64,000 bases of DNA from Gammaproteobacteria bacterium (GCA_018830325.1 JAHJSQ010000074.1:1-64000), one strand, 5' to 3'. Positions 54,183 to 63,647 are shown, counted from the first letter of the stretch. The notes: a model not told the origin generated them from the sequence alone. Translations and numbers: made by a program.

Positions 54183-54956
54183 ATGTTTTTAACGTGCCGA
54201 TTTCCCAAGGCTCTGGCCGGCGTTACCCTATTATTTTTGTCAGCCGGCGCTTATTCGGACCCTTTGAATCAAGCAATCGACACCGGTCTGTCGACCAATA
54301 AAGCAGCCGTCGATTCGCAAAAAACCATCGACCGGCTCAGCGATCAAACTCAAAAAATGCTCGAGGAATACCGCACGGCAAGCCGTCATGCGGATACCTT
54401 GAAGACTTACAACCAACATCTAAAAGATTTGCTTGCTTCTCAGCATCAGGAGAAAACCTCTCTCGAACGTCAGCTAGACCGGATTGAGGACACGCAACGC
54501 GAAATCGTGCCGTTGATTCTGCGCATGCTCGACAGTCTCGAGCAATTCATCGCGTTGGATGTGCCGTTTTTGCCTGAAGAGCGTCAGGAGCGCTTGAGTC
54601 AGTTGAAAGACATGATCAATCGCGCCGACGTCACCCCCGCCGAAAAATTTCGCCGCATCATCGAAGCGTTTCAAGTTGAAAACGAATACGGCAATACTAT
54701 CGAAGCTTATCGGGCAGATCTCCAATTGGGCGGAACTGTCAGTTCGGTCGATTTTTTGCGCTTGGGCCGTGTAGCGTTGTATTTTCAACGTCTCGACGGT
54801 AGTGAAACCGGTTACTGGAATAAAGAGACGCAATCTTGGGAAACTTTACCTTCGAGCTATCGTAATGCGATACGCGACGGGCTAAGAATTGCCCGTAAGG
54901 AAGCCGCGCCCGATTTATTGACGTTACCGATACCGGCGCCGGAGGCAAGCCAATGA
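54183..54956 (+). CDS. DUF3450 periplasmic coiled-coil protein
   Basis: Exported protein of 257 residues. Signal peptide at about 1-25 (ALAGVTLLFLSAGAYSDP). A long coiled coil (about 40-110, TIDRLSDQTQKMLEEYRTAS) is followed by the globular DUF3450 part (FRRIIEAFQVENEYGNTIEAY, TGYWNKETQSWETLP). In Vibrio TonB2-type clusters the equivalent first gene precedes ttpC. Its stop overlaps the next start in an ATGA. It probably cooperates with TtpC in the periplasm. Confidence 0.9.
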   Translation: MFLTCRFPKALAGVTLLFLSAGAYSDPLNQAIDTGLSTNKAAVDSQKTIDRLSDQTQKMLEEYRTASRHADTLKTYNQHLKDLLASQHQEKTSLERQLDRIEDTQREIVPLILRMLDSLEQFIALDVPFLPEERQERLSQLKDMINRADVTPAEKFRRIIEAFQVENEYGNTIEAYRADLQLGGTVSSVDFLRLGRVALYFQRLDGSETGYWNKETQSWETLPSSYRNAIRDGLRIARKEAAPDLLTLPIPAPEASQ

Positions 54957-56281
54957 GATTAATGATTTTACTGTTGGCCGGATTGTTATTGTCCGGCAAT
55001 GCTATCGCCGACCGACTTTCGCTCGATCAATTGCTAAAGGAAATTCAAAAATCCCAAGGCATCGAAGGCAAAATCAATCGCGAGCGCGAGGCCCGTTTTC
55101 TTGCCGATCATGCCAAGCAGCAGGAATTGCTGCAGTCGGCTAAAAACGAATTGGCGGCTCAAGAACGTTTGAGCAAGCAATTGAAGGATCAAATGGAGGC
55201 GAACGAGCAAGAGCTCGATCGTTTGCAAACCGAGCTCGATAACCGTAGCGGTATCCTGCGCGAATTGACAGGCGTCGCGAAACAAGCTGCCGGCGATTTG
55301 AAAGCCGATCTGGAAAACTCGATCGTTTCAGCGCAGTTTCCGGAACGTTCCGGAAAATTGGCCGCGATGACGCAAAGCAAGGCATTGCCAACCTTGGAGG
55401 AGCTTGAATCGCTTTGGTTCTATCTGCTTCAGGAAATGGCCGAATCCGGCAAGGTCGTCAAATTTAATAGCGATATTTTGACGGCTTCGGGCGAGCCGCG
55501 CCAGGCCGAAGTTGTGCGCATCGGCACTTTCAATGCGATTGCCGACGGGCAGTATCTCCGCTATTTATCAGAAACCGGAAAATTGGCCGAATTGGCGCGG
55601 CAACCGGGCAGCAATTATAACAGTCTTGCCGAGAAATTTGCCTCGGCATCATCCGGGACCGTTGATTTAGGCGTCGATCCGACACGCGGAGTGATTTTAA
55701 GCATGCTCATCCAAGCGCCCGATTCTATTGAACGAATTCAACAAGGCGGGGGGATCGGCTACATTATCTTGCTGTTGGGCGGCTTCGGTCTTATTTACGG
55801 ACTGTATCGTTTGTTGATGTTGACGCAAACTCATAAGCGGGTTAACGAGCAAATTTCCTCGACAGAGGTTTCCGAAGCCAATCCTCTAGGCCGCATCATT
55901 GCTGCGGTTGAAGAAAATCAGACGCAAAATACCGAAACGCTAGAATTGATTCTCGACGAAGCGATCACCCGCGAGGTGCCAGTCTTGGAAAAAGGCTTGT
56001 CGATGATCAAACTATTGGCCGCAGTCGCACCGCTGTTGGGACTGCTCGGTACCGTTACCGGTATGATCGCGACCTTCCAATCGATCAGTCTATTCGGTAC
56101 CGGCGATCCGAAATTGATGGCGAGCGGGATCTCGCAAGCCTTGGTTACGACGATGCTGGGTTTGTGCGCAGCCGTTCCTTTACTGTTTTTGCATAGTCTA
56201 TTGGCTTACCGTAGCCGTGCGCTGATTCAAATTCTGGATGAACAAAGTGCCGGCATCATCAGTCGCCGGGCCGGGAAGTAA
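54953..56281 (+). CDS. ttpC: TtpC-like energy transduction protein (coiled coil + MotA/TolQ/ExbB)
   Basis: 442 residues. Signal peptide (residues 1-20), a periplasmic coiled coil (about 25-120, EQELDRLQTELDNRSGILREL), a further periplasmic domain to about 255, then a transmembrane helix (GYIILLLGGFGLIYGLY). The ExbB/TolQ-type region follows with two helices (LLAAVAPLLGLLGTVTGMIATF; LVTTMLGLCAAVPLLFLHSLL). In vibrios TtpC is the fourth essential part of the TonB2 system. The order DUF3450-ttpC-exbB-exbD-tonB-TPR here matches that system. Confidence 0.9.
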   Translation: MRLMILLLAGLLLSGNAIADRLSLDQLLKEIQKSQGIEGKINREREARFLADHAKQQELLQSAKNELAAQERLSKQLKDQMEANEQELDRLQTELDNRSGILRELTGVAKQAAGDLKADLENSIVSAQFPERSGKLAAMTQSKALPTLEELESLWFYLLQEMAESGKVVKFNSDILTASGEPRQAEVVRIGTFNAIADGQYLRYLSETGKLAELARQPGSNYNSLAEKFASASSGTVDLGVDPTRGVILSMLIQAPDSIERIQQGGGIGYIILLLGGFGLIYGLYRLLMLTQTHKRVNEQISSTEVSEANPLGRIIAAVEENQTQNTETLELILDEAITREVPVLEKGLSMIKLLAAVAPLLGLLGTVTGMIATFQSISLFGTGDPKLMASGISQALVTTMLGLCAAVPLLFLHSLLAYRSRALIQILDEQSAGIISRRAGK

Positions 56282-56805
56282 TGAACGGGTTGTTCGCTAT
56301 TTTCGATTCGGTCGGCCATTTTCTCGATAGCGGCGGCATCGTTTTGAAGGTTATTTTGTTCGTTTCTATCGGCTTGTGGTGCCTGATCGCCGAACGTTTG
56401 TTGTATTTTCGGTTTAACTATCCGAAGGATCGGCAAGTATGGCTGGAACAATGGGAAAGCCGTGTCGATAAAAGTTCTTACGATGCGCATAACATTCGAA
56501 ATTTTATTATTTCCGAAGCGAAGCTGACGATGGGTAAGTCGTTGACTATCATCAAAATGCTGATCGCCTTATGTCCGCTACTCGGACTATTAGGTACCGT
56601 GACCGGTATGATCCACGTATTCGATGTAATGGCCGTGACCGGAACAGGTAATGCCCGGGCGATGGCTTCCGGTATTTCGCTGGCGACGATTCCGACCATG
56701 TCGGGAATGGTGATTGCGATCGCCGGTCTTTATTTCAGTAAAACGATTGAAGAACGCGTCAGCGACGAAACCCATCATTTAGCCGATTTATTGAAATTCC
56801 AATAA
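56281..56805 (+). CDS. exbB: ExbB2-type proton channel subunit
   Basis: Inner-membrane MotA/TolQ/ExbB protein of 174 residues, short as for ExbB2. Three helices: VILFVSIGLWCLIAERLLYF near the N-terminus, LIALCPLLGLLGTVTGMIHVF, and MSGMVIAIAGLYFS. The conserved glycine/threonine-rich channel segment is intact. Start and upstream stop overlap by one base (TAATG). It forms the proton-motive engine with ExbD. Confidence 0.92.
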   Translation: MNGLFAIFDSVGHFLDSGGIVLKVILFVSIGLWCLIAERLLYFRFNYPKDRQVWLEQWESRVDKSSYDAHNIRNFIISEAKLTMGKSLTIIKMLIALCPLLGLLGTVTGMIHVFDVMAVTGTGNARAMASGISLATIPTMSGMVIAIAGLYFSKTIEERVSDETHHLADLLKFQ

Positions 56806-56820
56806 CGAGATTGTTTATTT

Positions 56821-57234
56821 ATGCGACGTACTACCAGCCGCTCGACATCCGATCAAATTTCCGATATCGATATGACACCGATGCTCGACATCGTGTTCAT
56901 TATGTTGATTTTTTTTATCGTAACGACATCTTTCGTCAAAGAATCCGGTATCGATGTTAATCGACCCACCGCGCAAACGGCCGAGAAAAAAGAACAGGCC
57001 AATATTATTGTGTCGATCAAGGCCAACGGCGAAATATGGATCGATAAACGCGCGGTCGATGTCAGGGCGGTTAGAGCCAATGTTGCGCGCTTGCAGGCCG
57101 AAAATCCGCTCGGTTCTGTCATCATTGCCGCCGATCGCGACACCAAGACCCACGTTCTGGTTCAAGTTATGGATCAAATTCGATTGGCCGGTATCACTAA
57201 TGCGGCGATTGCGACGGAAACGGAATCGAAGTGA
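56821..57234 (+). CDS. exbD: ExbD2-type biopolymer transport protein
   Basis: 137 residues. A short basic N-terminus, then DMTPMLDIVFIMLIFFIVTTSF (about 17-38), the helix with the conserved proton-carrying aspartate, and a periplasmic domain with the NP-x-G-x-V-(I/V)-x-AD pattern (NPLGSVIIAADRDTKT). Partner of ExbB. Its stop overlaps the tonB GTG start in a GTGA. Confidence 0.93.
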   Translation: MRRTTSRSTSDQISDIDMTPMLDIVFIMLIFFIVTTSFVKESGIDVNRPTAQTAEKKEQANIIVSIKANGEIWIDKRAVDVRAVRANVARLQAENPLGSVIIAADRDTKTHVLVQVMDQIRLAGITNAAIATETESK

Positions 57235-57905
57235 AGCGTTTTTCGATTTCTTTATTGGCCGGGCTAGGCGTTACGCTGGCTTTGTTTTGGCTGATGCAAG
57301 CGATGGTGATGCACAGAGAAAGCGGTTTGAAGAAAACCGATAACGTGCAAATGGTCGAATTCGTTCGCTTGAAACGAGAGACCAAGCCTCAGGTTCAGGA
57401 AAAAAAGATCGTCAAACCGCCGCCTCCGCCGGAAAAACGTCCGCCGCCCCCGCCGATGCAAACGCAGCACACACAACCGATGGCCGCCGCTCAACCGAAT
57501 TTAGCGATTCCGAATTTGAGCGTGCAGTTACCGAGCGCTCGTTTCGGCGGTTCGGCTCTGGAAGGCTTGACGGCTGGAGCGGCTGCACCCTCGCCCGCCG
57601 CGCCTAGCGCAGCGGTCGGTACCGGCACGATCTCGACCGACGTTACGCCTTTGGTACGTATTCCGCCGCGTTATCCGATGCGCGCGGCGAGCCGGCGTAT
57701 CGAAGGTTGGGTGAAGGTAGAATTCACGATTACGAAAACCGGCGAAGTCAGCGATGCGGTTGTGGTCGAATCGCACCCTAGCAGTATTTTTAACCGCGAA
57801 GCGCTGGCCGCCGTTAAGCGTTGGAAATTCAAAGCGAAAGTGGTCGACGGCAAGGCTTACGAACAAAGGGCCCAACAAACCTTGGAGTTTAAACTGTCCA
57901 AATGA
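57231..57905 (+). CDS. tonB: TonB protein
   Basis: Carries proton-motive energy to outer-membrane receptors, 224 residues. It starts at GTG within the exbD stop. N-terminal anchor helix (about 6-24), a proline-rich spacer (about 55-80, KPPPPPEKRPPPPPMQ), and a C-terminal domain (about 135-223; RYPMRAASRRIEGWVKVEFT, FNREALAAVKRWKFK) that contacts the TonB box. Receptor genes are not in the window. In methanotrophs copper- or iron-chelate receptors are possible clients; that is inference. Confidence 0.93.
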   Translation: MKRFSISLLAGLGVTLALFWLMQAMVMHRESGLKKTDNVQMVEFVRLKRETKPQVQEKKIVKPPPPPEKRPPPPPMQTQHTQPMAAAQPNLAIPNLSVQLPSARFGGSALEGLTAGAAAPSPAAPSAAVGTGTISTDVTPLVRIPPRYPMRAASRRIEGWVKVEFTITKTGEVSDAVVVESHPSSIFNREALAAVKRWKFKAKVVDGKAYEQRAQQTLEFKLSK

Positions 57906-59116
57906 AGCGAACGCACTTATTTAGCTTACTGCTTGTTTCATTAATGAACGCGCCGGTTGCTGCCGCGGCTGATTCCAAGCAAGCGACAATTTCTCCGGCG
58001 CTGTATCAAAAAATACAGTCTACGGACCGACTTATCGCCGATAAGGCTTACGGCAAGGCCGAACAGCAGTTGTTGTCGATGGTCGGCGAAGTCAAAGCCG
58101 GAGGCTTGGATCAAGCCGTCGTGTTGCGGAGCCTGGCTTCGGTTTATGCACTCAAGGAGCAATATGCTAAGGCTACCGAATGGCTGGCAAAAGCCGTTGC
58201 ATTAAATACCCTGCCTGACAAACAACAGCAAGATGCGCTTTTAAACCTGGGGCAGCTGTATTTGGCTTCCGAGCAATATGCTAAGGCGATTGAGGCTTTA
58301 AAGCCATGGCTGGCAAAAAATTCGGTGCCGGATGCACAAACTCATGTGTTGTTGGCGAATGCCTATACTCAGTTGAAACAATATCGTAATGCCTTGCCGC
58401 ATATTTCCAAGGCCATTCAATCGACTGCCAAGCCCGAGGATTCATGGTATCAGCTGCAGCTCGCGTTGTTTTATGAATTAAAAGACTATCAATCGGCGAT
58501 CCCGTTATTGCGCAAGCTGATGGTCGTTAATCCGGAAAAAAAAGACTATTGGACGCAGTTAGTTTCTGTTTACCAGCAATTGAACCAGTTTACGCAAGCG
58601 GCCACGGTCATGCATCTGGCATACAAAAAAGGCCTATTGAATTCGGAAAAGGAGATTTTGGATTTGGTTAATTTATTTCTATATGCCGGGCTGCCATATA
58701 AAGCCGGCTCAGTATTGCGGTCCGAGCTTGATGCGAAAAAAGTTACGAGTACGGTAAAAAATTGGGAATTACTAGCTAACGCCTGGAAGCAGGCAAGGGA
58801 GCTGGAAAAAGCAATTCAAGCTTTCGAGATGGCCTCTAAACTCGATGACAAAGGCAGTCTTTATCAACAGCTCGGACAAATCTATTATGAACAAGAGAAC
58901 TGGAAAGCAGCCATTGCCGCGATGAATAAGGCATTGGCGAAGGGAGGATTGAAACAGCCCGGCCAAGCTTATATGATTCTTGGGATGAGTTATTATGAAA
59001 GCAATAACACCGAACAGGCCCGCCAATCTTTTGCCAAGGCGAAAAGTTTTCCGAAAAATAGAAAAAACGCAGAGCAATGGCTCAGTTATCTAAGTAAAAA
59101 CAACGAGACTTCTTGA
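57902..59116 (+). CDS. Periplasmic TPR-repeat protein of the TonB operon
   Basis: 404 residues with a signal peptide (about 1-23, ending PVAAAAD). Repeated 34-residue helical pairs are visible (KQQDALLNLGQLYLASEQYAKAIEAL; YQQLGQIYYEQENWKAAIAA; AYMILGMSYYESNNTEQARQSF), so a TPR scaffold. The equivalent gene ends TonB2 clusters in vibrios and may stabilise the complex or bind peptidoglycan. Start overlaps the tonB stop in an ATGA. Confidence 0.88.
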   Translation: MKRTHLFSLLLVSLMNAPVAAAADSKQATISPALYQKIQSTDRLIADKAYGKAEQQLLSMVGEVKAGGLDQAVVLRSLASVYALKEQYAKATEWLAKAVALNTLPDKQQQDALLNLGQLYLASEQYAKAIEALKPWLAKNSVPDAQTHVLLANAYTQLKQYRNALPHISKAIQSTAKPEDSWYQLQLALFYELKDYQSAIPLLRKLMVVNPEKKDYWTQLVSVYQQLNQFTQAATVMHLAYKKGLLNSEKEILDLVNLFLYAGLPYKAGSVLRSELDAKKVTSTVKNWELLANAWKQARELEKAIQAFEMASKLDDKGSLYQQLGQIYYEQENWKAAIAAMNKALAKGGLKQPGQAYMILGMSYYESNNTEQARQSFAKAKSFPKNRKNAEQWLSYLSKNNETS

Positions 59117-59133
59117 GCGGCAAAGCCACTCGA

Positions 59134-59164
59134 TAGCAGAGCTCAAAAACTATGGGCTCTGCTA
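59134..59164 (+). terminator. Possible terminator after the TonB operon
   Basis: TAGCAGAGC / GCTCTGCTA 9-bp stem with a 13-base loop, 18 bp after the TPR gene stop and before a convergent gene. No T-run follows directly, so an intrinsic terminator is uncertain. Confidence 0.4.
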
Positions 59165-59177
59165 CAAGGAGATTGTT

Positions 59178-59687
59178 TTAAACAACTCTGAGATTGGGGT
59201 CGTCGTACAATCGACGTTTTTTCCAGCCGGCAAATTGGCTATCGTCGAATTCCAGGTCATTGTCTATCGCATATTCATAGCAACTACGGAATAAGCGCGC
59301 GGTACGAAACGCGTGCAATTCATCATCGGCAGTGACTTTTTCGACATTGCCGACCTGAAAGGTTTTGTTTCTGGACTTCCCGTCCTTGACCCAAAACACC
59401 GTATAGCATAAGTAACTCTTATCCTTGCGATGGTCGTACTTGATTGTCCTAGAAACGCCGGTCAGTCCCGTAGTCGTTTTATTTTTCGGGGGCTTGAGAA
59501 AGCGCGTCTTACTCCCTTTCAAAGCCACCAACATTTGATCGCGCCAAGCGATAGCGGCTTTTAAGGATTTATTTTTGTTTCCCCAAAGCTTATGAGAAAA
59601 ATAACGACTGGTTTCCTTGCCTCGCCGAACGATTCGGACCTGGTACCCGAATACATCGGGTTCTGTGATTTGTTTATGTTTTACCAT
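59178..59687 (-). CDS. AP2-domain-like DNA-binding protein
   Basis: 169-residue basic protein. Two segments resemble the AP2/ERF beta-sheet DNA-binding fold: residues about 14-55 (GYQVRIVRRGKETSRYFSHKLWG, then a helix AAIAWRDQMLVAL) and about 73-125 (GLTGVSRTIKYDHRKDKSY, FWVKDGKSRNKTFQVG, then AFRTARLFRSCYEYA). Bacterial AP2 proteins occur in homing endonucleases and as stand-alone regulators. No nuclease motif (HNH) is visible, so a regulator is more likely. Convergent with the TonB operon, no partner. The AP2 match is by pattern only. Confidence 0.6.
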   Translation of the reverse strand: MVKHKQITEPDVFGYQVRIVRRGKETSRYFSHKLWGNKNKSLKAAIAWRDQMLVALKGSKTRFLKPPKNKTTTGLTGVSRTIKYDHRKDKSYLCYTVFWVKDGKSRNKTFQVGNVEKVTADDELHAFRTARLFRSCYEYAIDNDLEFDDSQFAGWKKRRLYDDPNLRVV

Positions 59688-59973
59688 AGCATTTGAACCT
59701 ACTAACGGTTTTCACCATTTGTTGAACAGAGAATATTTGCCGCTAATACATCGAGGTTATTCCGCGTGAAGCAGAAAAATATTACAAATTTATGAAAGCC
59801 TACTAATGTAAGCCTATGCTTACAAATTATCCTCATTCCCAAAATAAAAGCAAGTTAAAAGTTAGGTAATTGTGACAATTCCCTAGTATTTTGATGTAGA
59901 ATGCGGCTATGCCACCTCTTGGTGGTTGTCCTCAACTCATAACCTTCTATTTTTAAACACTTGGAGACATTCG

Positions 59974-60579
59974 ATGAGCGTATTAGTAGGTAAACAAGCC
60001 CCCGACTTTACTGTTCCTGCCGTATTGGGCAATGGCGAAATAGTCGATGCTTTTAATTTTTCCGAAGCGACAAAAGGAAAATATGCGGTAGTCTTCTTTT
60101 ACCCGCTGGACTTTACCTTTGTTTGCCCTAGCGAATTGATCGCTCTCGATCATCGCATTGACGAGTTCAAAAGCCGTGGCGTCGAAGTGATTGCCGTTTC
60201 AATCGATTCCCACTTTACACATAATGCATGGCGTAATACACCGGTCAACAAAGGCGGTATCGGCCCGGTCCGTTATACAATGGCGGCTGATATTTCACAC
60301 GGTATCTGTAAAGATTACGATGTTGAAGCTGCAGCACCGGCCGTTGCTTATCGCGGAACTTTCTTGATCGACAAGGACGGCGTGGTTCGTCATCAAGTCG
60401 TTAATGATCTGCCTCTGGGCCGTAACATGGATGAATTGATTCGTATGATCGACGCCCTGCAATTCTTTGAGGAAAATGGCGAAGTCTGCCCAGCGGGCTG
60501 GAACAAAGGCGATTCGGGTATGAATGCAAGCCCTGAAGGCGTTGCGGATTATCTGGAGAAAAATGCCGACAAGCTCTAA
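59974..60579 (+). CDS. 2-Cys peroxiredoxin (AhpC/TSA family)
   Basis: Thiol peroxidase reducing H2O2 and organic peroxides, 201 residues. Peroxidatic C51 in DFTFVCPSEL and resolving C172 in EVCPAGW, both in context typical of the typical 2-Cys Prx1 group. The YF-type C-terminal tail that marks over-oxidation-sensitive forms is not evident. The start at 59974 follows TTGGAG; 16 in-frame codons upstream are not family-like. It stands alone; no ahpF neighbour, so reduction probably uses thioredoxin. Confidence 0.94.
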   Translation: MSVLVGKQAPDFTVPAVLGNGEIVDAFNFSEATKGKYAVVFFYPLDFTFVCPSELIALDHRIDEFKSRGVEVIAVSIDSHFTHNAWRNTPVNKGGIGPVRYTMAADISHGICKDYDVEAAAPAVAYRGTFLIDKDGVVRHQVVNDLPLGRNMDELIRMIDALQFFEENGEVCPAGWNKGDSGMNASPEGVADYLEKNADKL

Positions 60580-60600
60580 TCGAATGATTCGATAGGCTTA

Positions 60601-60640
60601 AAAAAAAGGCGCATTGCCAAACGGCAATGCGCCTTTTTTT
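60601..60640. terminator. Bidirectional intrinsic terminator
   Basis: Perfect stem AAAAAAAGGCGCATTGCC / GGCAATGCGCCTTTTTTT with a 4-base loop. A T-run follows the stem on both strands, and it lies between the convergent peroxiredoxin and small membrane protein genes, so it should end both. Confidence 0.93.
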
Positions 60641-60658
60641 ATTTTAATAATCCGCAAT

Positions 60659-60955
60659 TTACTGATTGTTTTGTTTCGATTCGGCCGCATCGACCAGATA
60701 TTTCTTTCGAATGAACAGTGTGGCAAGTATCGCAAGTAATGCAGGTGTTAAAATGATCACGAACTTCAAGATACCCGAATTTCCTGCAAGCGTATCCAAA
60801 TGTAAACTTTTAATCGTTAATTTGGCGATCCACCAAGTCAACCAGTAGCCGACCAAACCGGTTACCGCCCAGTTCATCGGGTTTTCACCTAACTTTTTCG
60901 CAGTTTGGTAAAACCATACCAGCATAACGATTCCGGCAATTTGAGCAAACAACAT
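60659..60955 (-). CDS. Small membrane protein, function unknown
   Basis: 98 residues with three hydrophobic segments (about 3-17, 28-48 and 62-82) and a polar tail (KQNNQ). Inner-membrane, no motif known to me. GAGGGAGGG lies upstream of the ATG. Likely a genuine gene because it has its own ribosome-binding site and a terminator 19 bp after its end. No operon partner. Confidence 0.7.
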   Translation of the reverse strand: MLFAQIAGIVMLVWFYQTAKKLGENPMNWAVTGLVGYWLTWWIAKLTIKSLHLDTLAGNSGILKFVIILTPALLAILATLFIRKKYLVDAAESKQNNQ

Positions 60956-61222
60956 TGAGTTACCCTCCCTCTTTTTTTATTAAATCGTGTGCCTGAATGA
61001 AATCCCTTTGAGGGATTCATGATGACACGGCGTTTATTTTAATAATGCAATCGATCCATCACGATCTGATTTCGTTAACCCATTCGGAACTTAGGCATCC
61101 GGCGGCCTTGCGCAATATTTCGATTGATTTAAGCCGCATAAGCGCTTAACGTAACGAATTGGCTATCATAATAATTCAAATTGAATCGCTAATCACATCT
61201 TTATTCACAAAGGAGACTGGCT

Positions 61223-63364
61223 GTGTTAAAAACCCTGAAAATAGTTTTATCGGTTTTTGCGGCTATTATTTTGCTCATTGTGATTGCAGCAGCGGCTTTG
61301 CCGTTATTGTTCAGTCCTAATGATTTCAAGCCGCAAATTGCTTCGGCGGTTAAAGACAAAACCGGCCGTGATTTGACTATCGGGGGCGATATCGAATTAT
61401 CGATCTTTCCATGGATTGGCGTTACTGCCGAAAAACTGTCTTTAAGCAATGCCGAGGGTTTTCAAGAAATTCCGTTCGCTGAAATCGAAAACGCGCAAAT
61501 CAGAGCCAAATTACTGCCCTTATTTTCGAAAAAGTTTGAAGTGGATCGCGTCGTCTTGAAAGGCTTGATGTTAAATCTAGAAAAAAACGATGCTGGCGTA
61601 AACAATTGGGATGACTTAAAGCGAACAAAACCCGAGGCGCATACCGCAGCAACATCGACCGAGTGGGAAGATGCCGATACTGCCGACACAGACAAAGACG
61701 CCGAAGAGTTTAAGACGGTGGTCGGCCTAGCGGTTGCAGGTGTTTCGCTTGAAAACGCCCAGTTGAATTGGCACGACAGGCAAAACGATAAGCGCTTTTC
61801 GATCAAGGAATTGAATCTTGTTTCGGGCGACCTGGCTTTTGGCAAGCCCATCGATTTTAAACTTGGATTTATATTGGATCAGCCTGAACAAGAAAGAACC
61901 AGTCATTACCAATTGTCCTCTGCCGTGTCGCTTAGCGAAAATTTTGATCATTTTGAAGTGACCCGATTCGATTTATCTACCGAGATTCGGGGAAAAGACA
62001 TTCCGGGCGGTTCCTTGTCGGCAAAAATGGCGGCTCTAGCCGAGCTGAACTTAAATGCACAAACGCTGGAATTAACCAAGTTCGATGTCGAATCCGGACA
62101 ATTACATGCGACAGCAACGCTAACCGGCACGAATATCGTCGACGCACCCGTTTTCGAGGGCCCGGTGAGTATTGCACGCTTTAATCCATCGGCATGGTTA
62201 AAGCACGCCGGCATCGACCCTCCTATTATGCGTGATGCGCAAGCATTGACGTCATTTGGCGCGGATTTCAGATTACAGTTATCTTCCGAGGCGGCGGATA
62301 TACAAAGCATTAGCATTCAACTCGACGATAGCGCGATTAAAGGTAACGTTCGCGTCGATAATTTCGACGATCCGGCAATCTCATTCAACTTAAATGTCGA
62401 TAGCTTAAATGCCGATCGATATTTAGCGCCTGAAGACGAATCGGATAAGACAGCGCAACCGATTGCAGGACCTGCGGCGGCCGCCGCTGCGGGCGCTTCG
62501 ATGATTCCGGTTGAAACCTTGAGAGATTTGAATATCAACGGTTTGTTATCGATCGGCCGGCTCACGATTAGTAATCTATTACTGCACGGAGTCGATCTCA
62601 AGTTGGCTGCCAAAGACGGTAAGGTCAATACTGAACAAGGTGTAAAAGCATTTTATCAAGGCTCTTATGAGGGCGCGATGAATCTGGATGTGACCGGCGT
62701 GTTGCCGCAATGGAGGCTCAACGAAAAATTCAGCGGGATACAAATTGAACCCTTGTTGAACGATTATGCCGGCAGTGCGAAAATTGCCGGTACATTAACC
62801 GCATCGACTAAATTACAAGCAAACGGCAATGATAGCAAAGCGCTTAAATCTTCGTTGAACGGTCAGGTTGATTTTTTTTTCAAGGACAGCATTATTCGCG
62901 GTTTTAATCTGCAACAAATGATCGACGATGCTAAATCGTTGTTAAAAGGCGCGCCGGTTCTCCGAGACAATCCGAAAGATCAAACCGCTTTTTCCGAAAT
63001 CAAGGGTAGTGCGCGAATTGTCAATGGGCTTATTAGCAATAACGATCTTATTGCTACGGCTTCCAAGATCGAAGCCACCGGGAAAGGTACCGCTGATTTG
63101 AAATCCGAACGGGTCGATTATCAGGTCAATGCGAAACTGGTACGTAGCAAAGTGGCTGAAAGTACGTTCGACAAAATCAAGGAATTGCCAATCGTCATTA
63201 ACATCACCGGTAATTTCAAAGATCCGCAATATAAACTCGATATTGCATCCATGCTCAAAGACCAGCAACTTGAAAAGCTCGAGCGCAAAAAAGACAAGTT
63301 ACTGGACAAACTCGACAAAAAAGTCGGTCCCGGCGTCTCTGATATATTGAAAAAGTTTTTTTGA
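61223..63364 (+). CDS. AsmA-family envelope protein
   Basis: 713 residues. An N-terminal transmembrane helix (about 4-28), followed by the AsmA N-terminal domain (FKPQIASAVKDKTGRDLTIGGDIELSIFPWIGVTAE) and a C-terminal AsmA_2-like half (GFNLQQMIDDAKSLL; KIEATGKGTADLKSERVDYQV). AsmA/TamB-like proteins are thought to bridge inner and outer membranes in phospholipid transport. GTG start at 61223 with AAGGAG 8 bases before it. A small alanine-rich stretch (GPAAAAAAGAS) interrupts the middle. No partner gene in operon. Confidence 0.9.
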   Translation: MLKTLKIVLSVFAAIILLIVIAAAALPLLFSPNDFKPQIASAVKDKTGRDLTIGGDIELSIFPWIGVTAEKLSLSNAEGFQEIPFAEIENAQIRAKLLPLFSKKFEVDRVVLKGLMLNLEKNDAGVNNWDDLKRTKPEAHTAATSTEWEDADTADTDKDAEEFKTVVGLAVAGVSLENAQLNWHDRQNDKRFSIKELNLVSGDLAFGKPIDFKLGFILDQPEQERTSHYQLSSAVSLSENFDHFEVTRFDLSTEIRGKDIPGGSLSAKMAALAELNLNAQTLELTKFDVESGQLHATATLTGTNIVDAPVFEGPVSIARFNPSAWLKHAGIDPPIMRDAQALTSFGADFRLQLSSEAADIQSISIQLDDSAIKGNVRVDNFDDPAISFNLNVDSLNADRYLAPEDESDKTAQPIAGPAAAAAAGASMIPVETLRDLNINGLLSIGRLTISNLLLHGVDLKLAAKDGKVNTEQGVKAFYQGSYEGAMNLDVTGVLPQWRLNEKFSGIQIEPLLNDYAGSAKIAGTLTASTKLQANGNDSKALKSSLNGQVDFFFKDSIIRGFNLQQMIDDAKSLLKGAPVLRDNPKDQTAFSEIKGSARIVNGLISNNDLIATASKIEATGKGTADLKSERVDYQVNAKLVRSKVAESTFDKIKELPIVINITGNFKDPQYKLDIASMLKDQQLEKLERKKDKLLDKLDKKVGPGVSDILKKFF

Positions 63365-63470
63365 CGGCGTGTAGGGCAATGCCGAAGGTTGAGCCTTGAA
63401 AGGTATAATGCGTTAAATCCATAAGCATTGGGTTCATTGAACCCGACCATTGCTAAAGGAGGCAGTCAAG

Positions 63471-63647
63471 ATGTCCGAATATAGAAAATACCACTGTATG
63501 GAATGCGAGCACATTTACGACGAAGCAAAAGGCGATCCTGACAGCGGCATCGCGCCCGGTACGCGTTGGGAAGATATTCCCGACGACTGGGTCTGCCCTA
63601 TTTGCGGGGCACCGAAAAGTTTTTTCAAGTTGTTGGTTCTGCCTTAA
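63471..63647 (+). CDS. Rubredoxin
   Basis: One-iron electron carrier of 58 residues. Iron ligands C9-x2-C12 (CMEC) and C42-x2-C45 (CPIC), with the family core [22 protein letters not shown] and [16 protein letters not shown] perfect AAAGGAGG lies 8 bases before the ATG at 63471; the ATG at 63450 is upstream of that site and was rejected. It may donate electrons to an alkane/peroxide or oxygen-handling enzyme; no partner is adjacent. Confidence 0.95.
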   Translation: MSEYRKYHCMECEHIYDEAKGDPDSGIAPGTRWEDIPDDWVCPICGAPKSFFKLLVLP

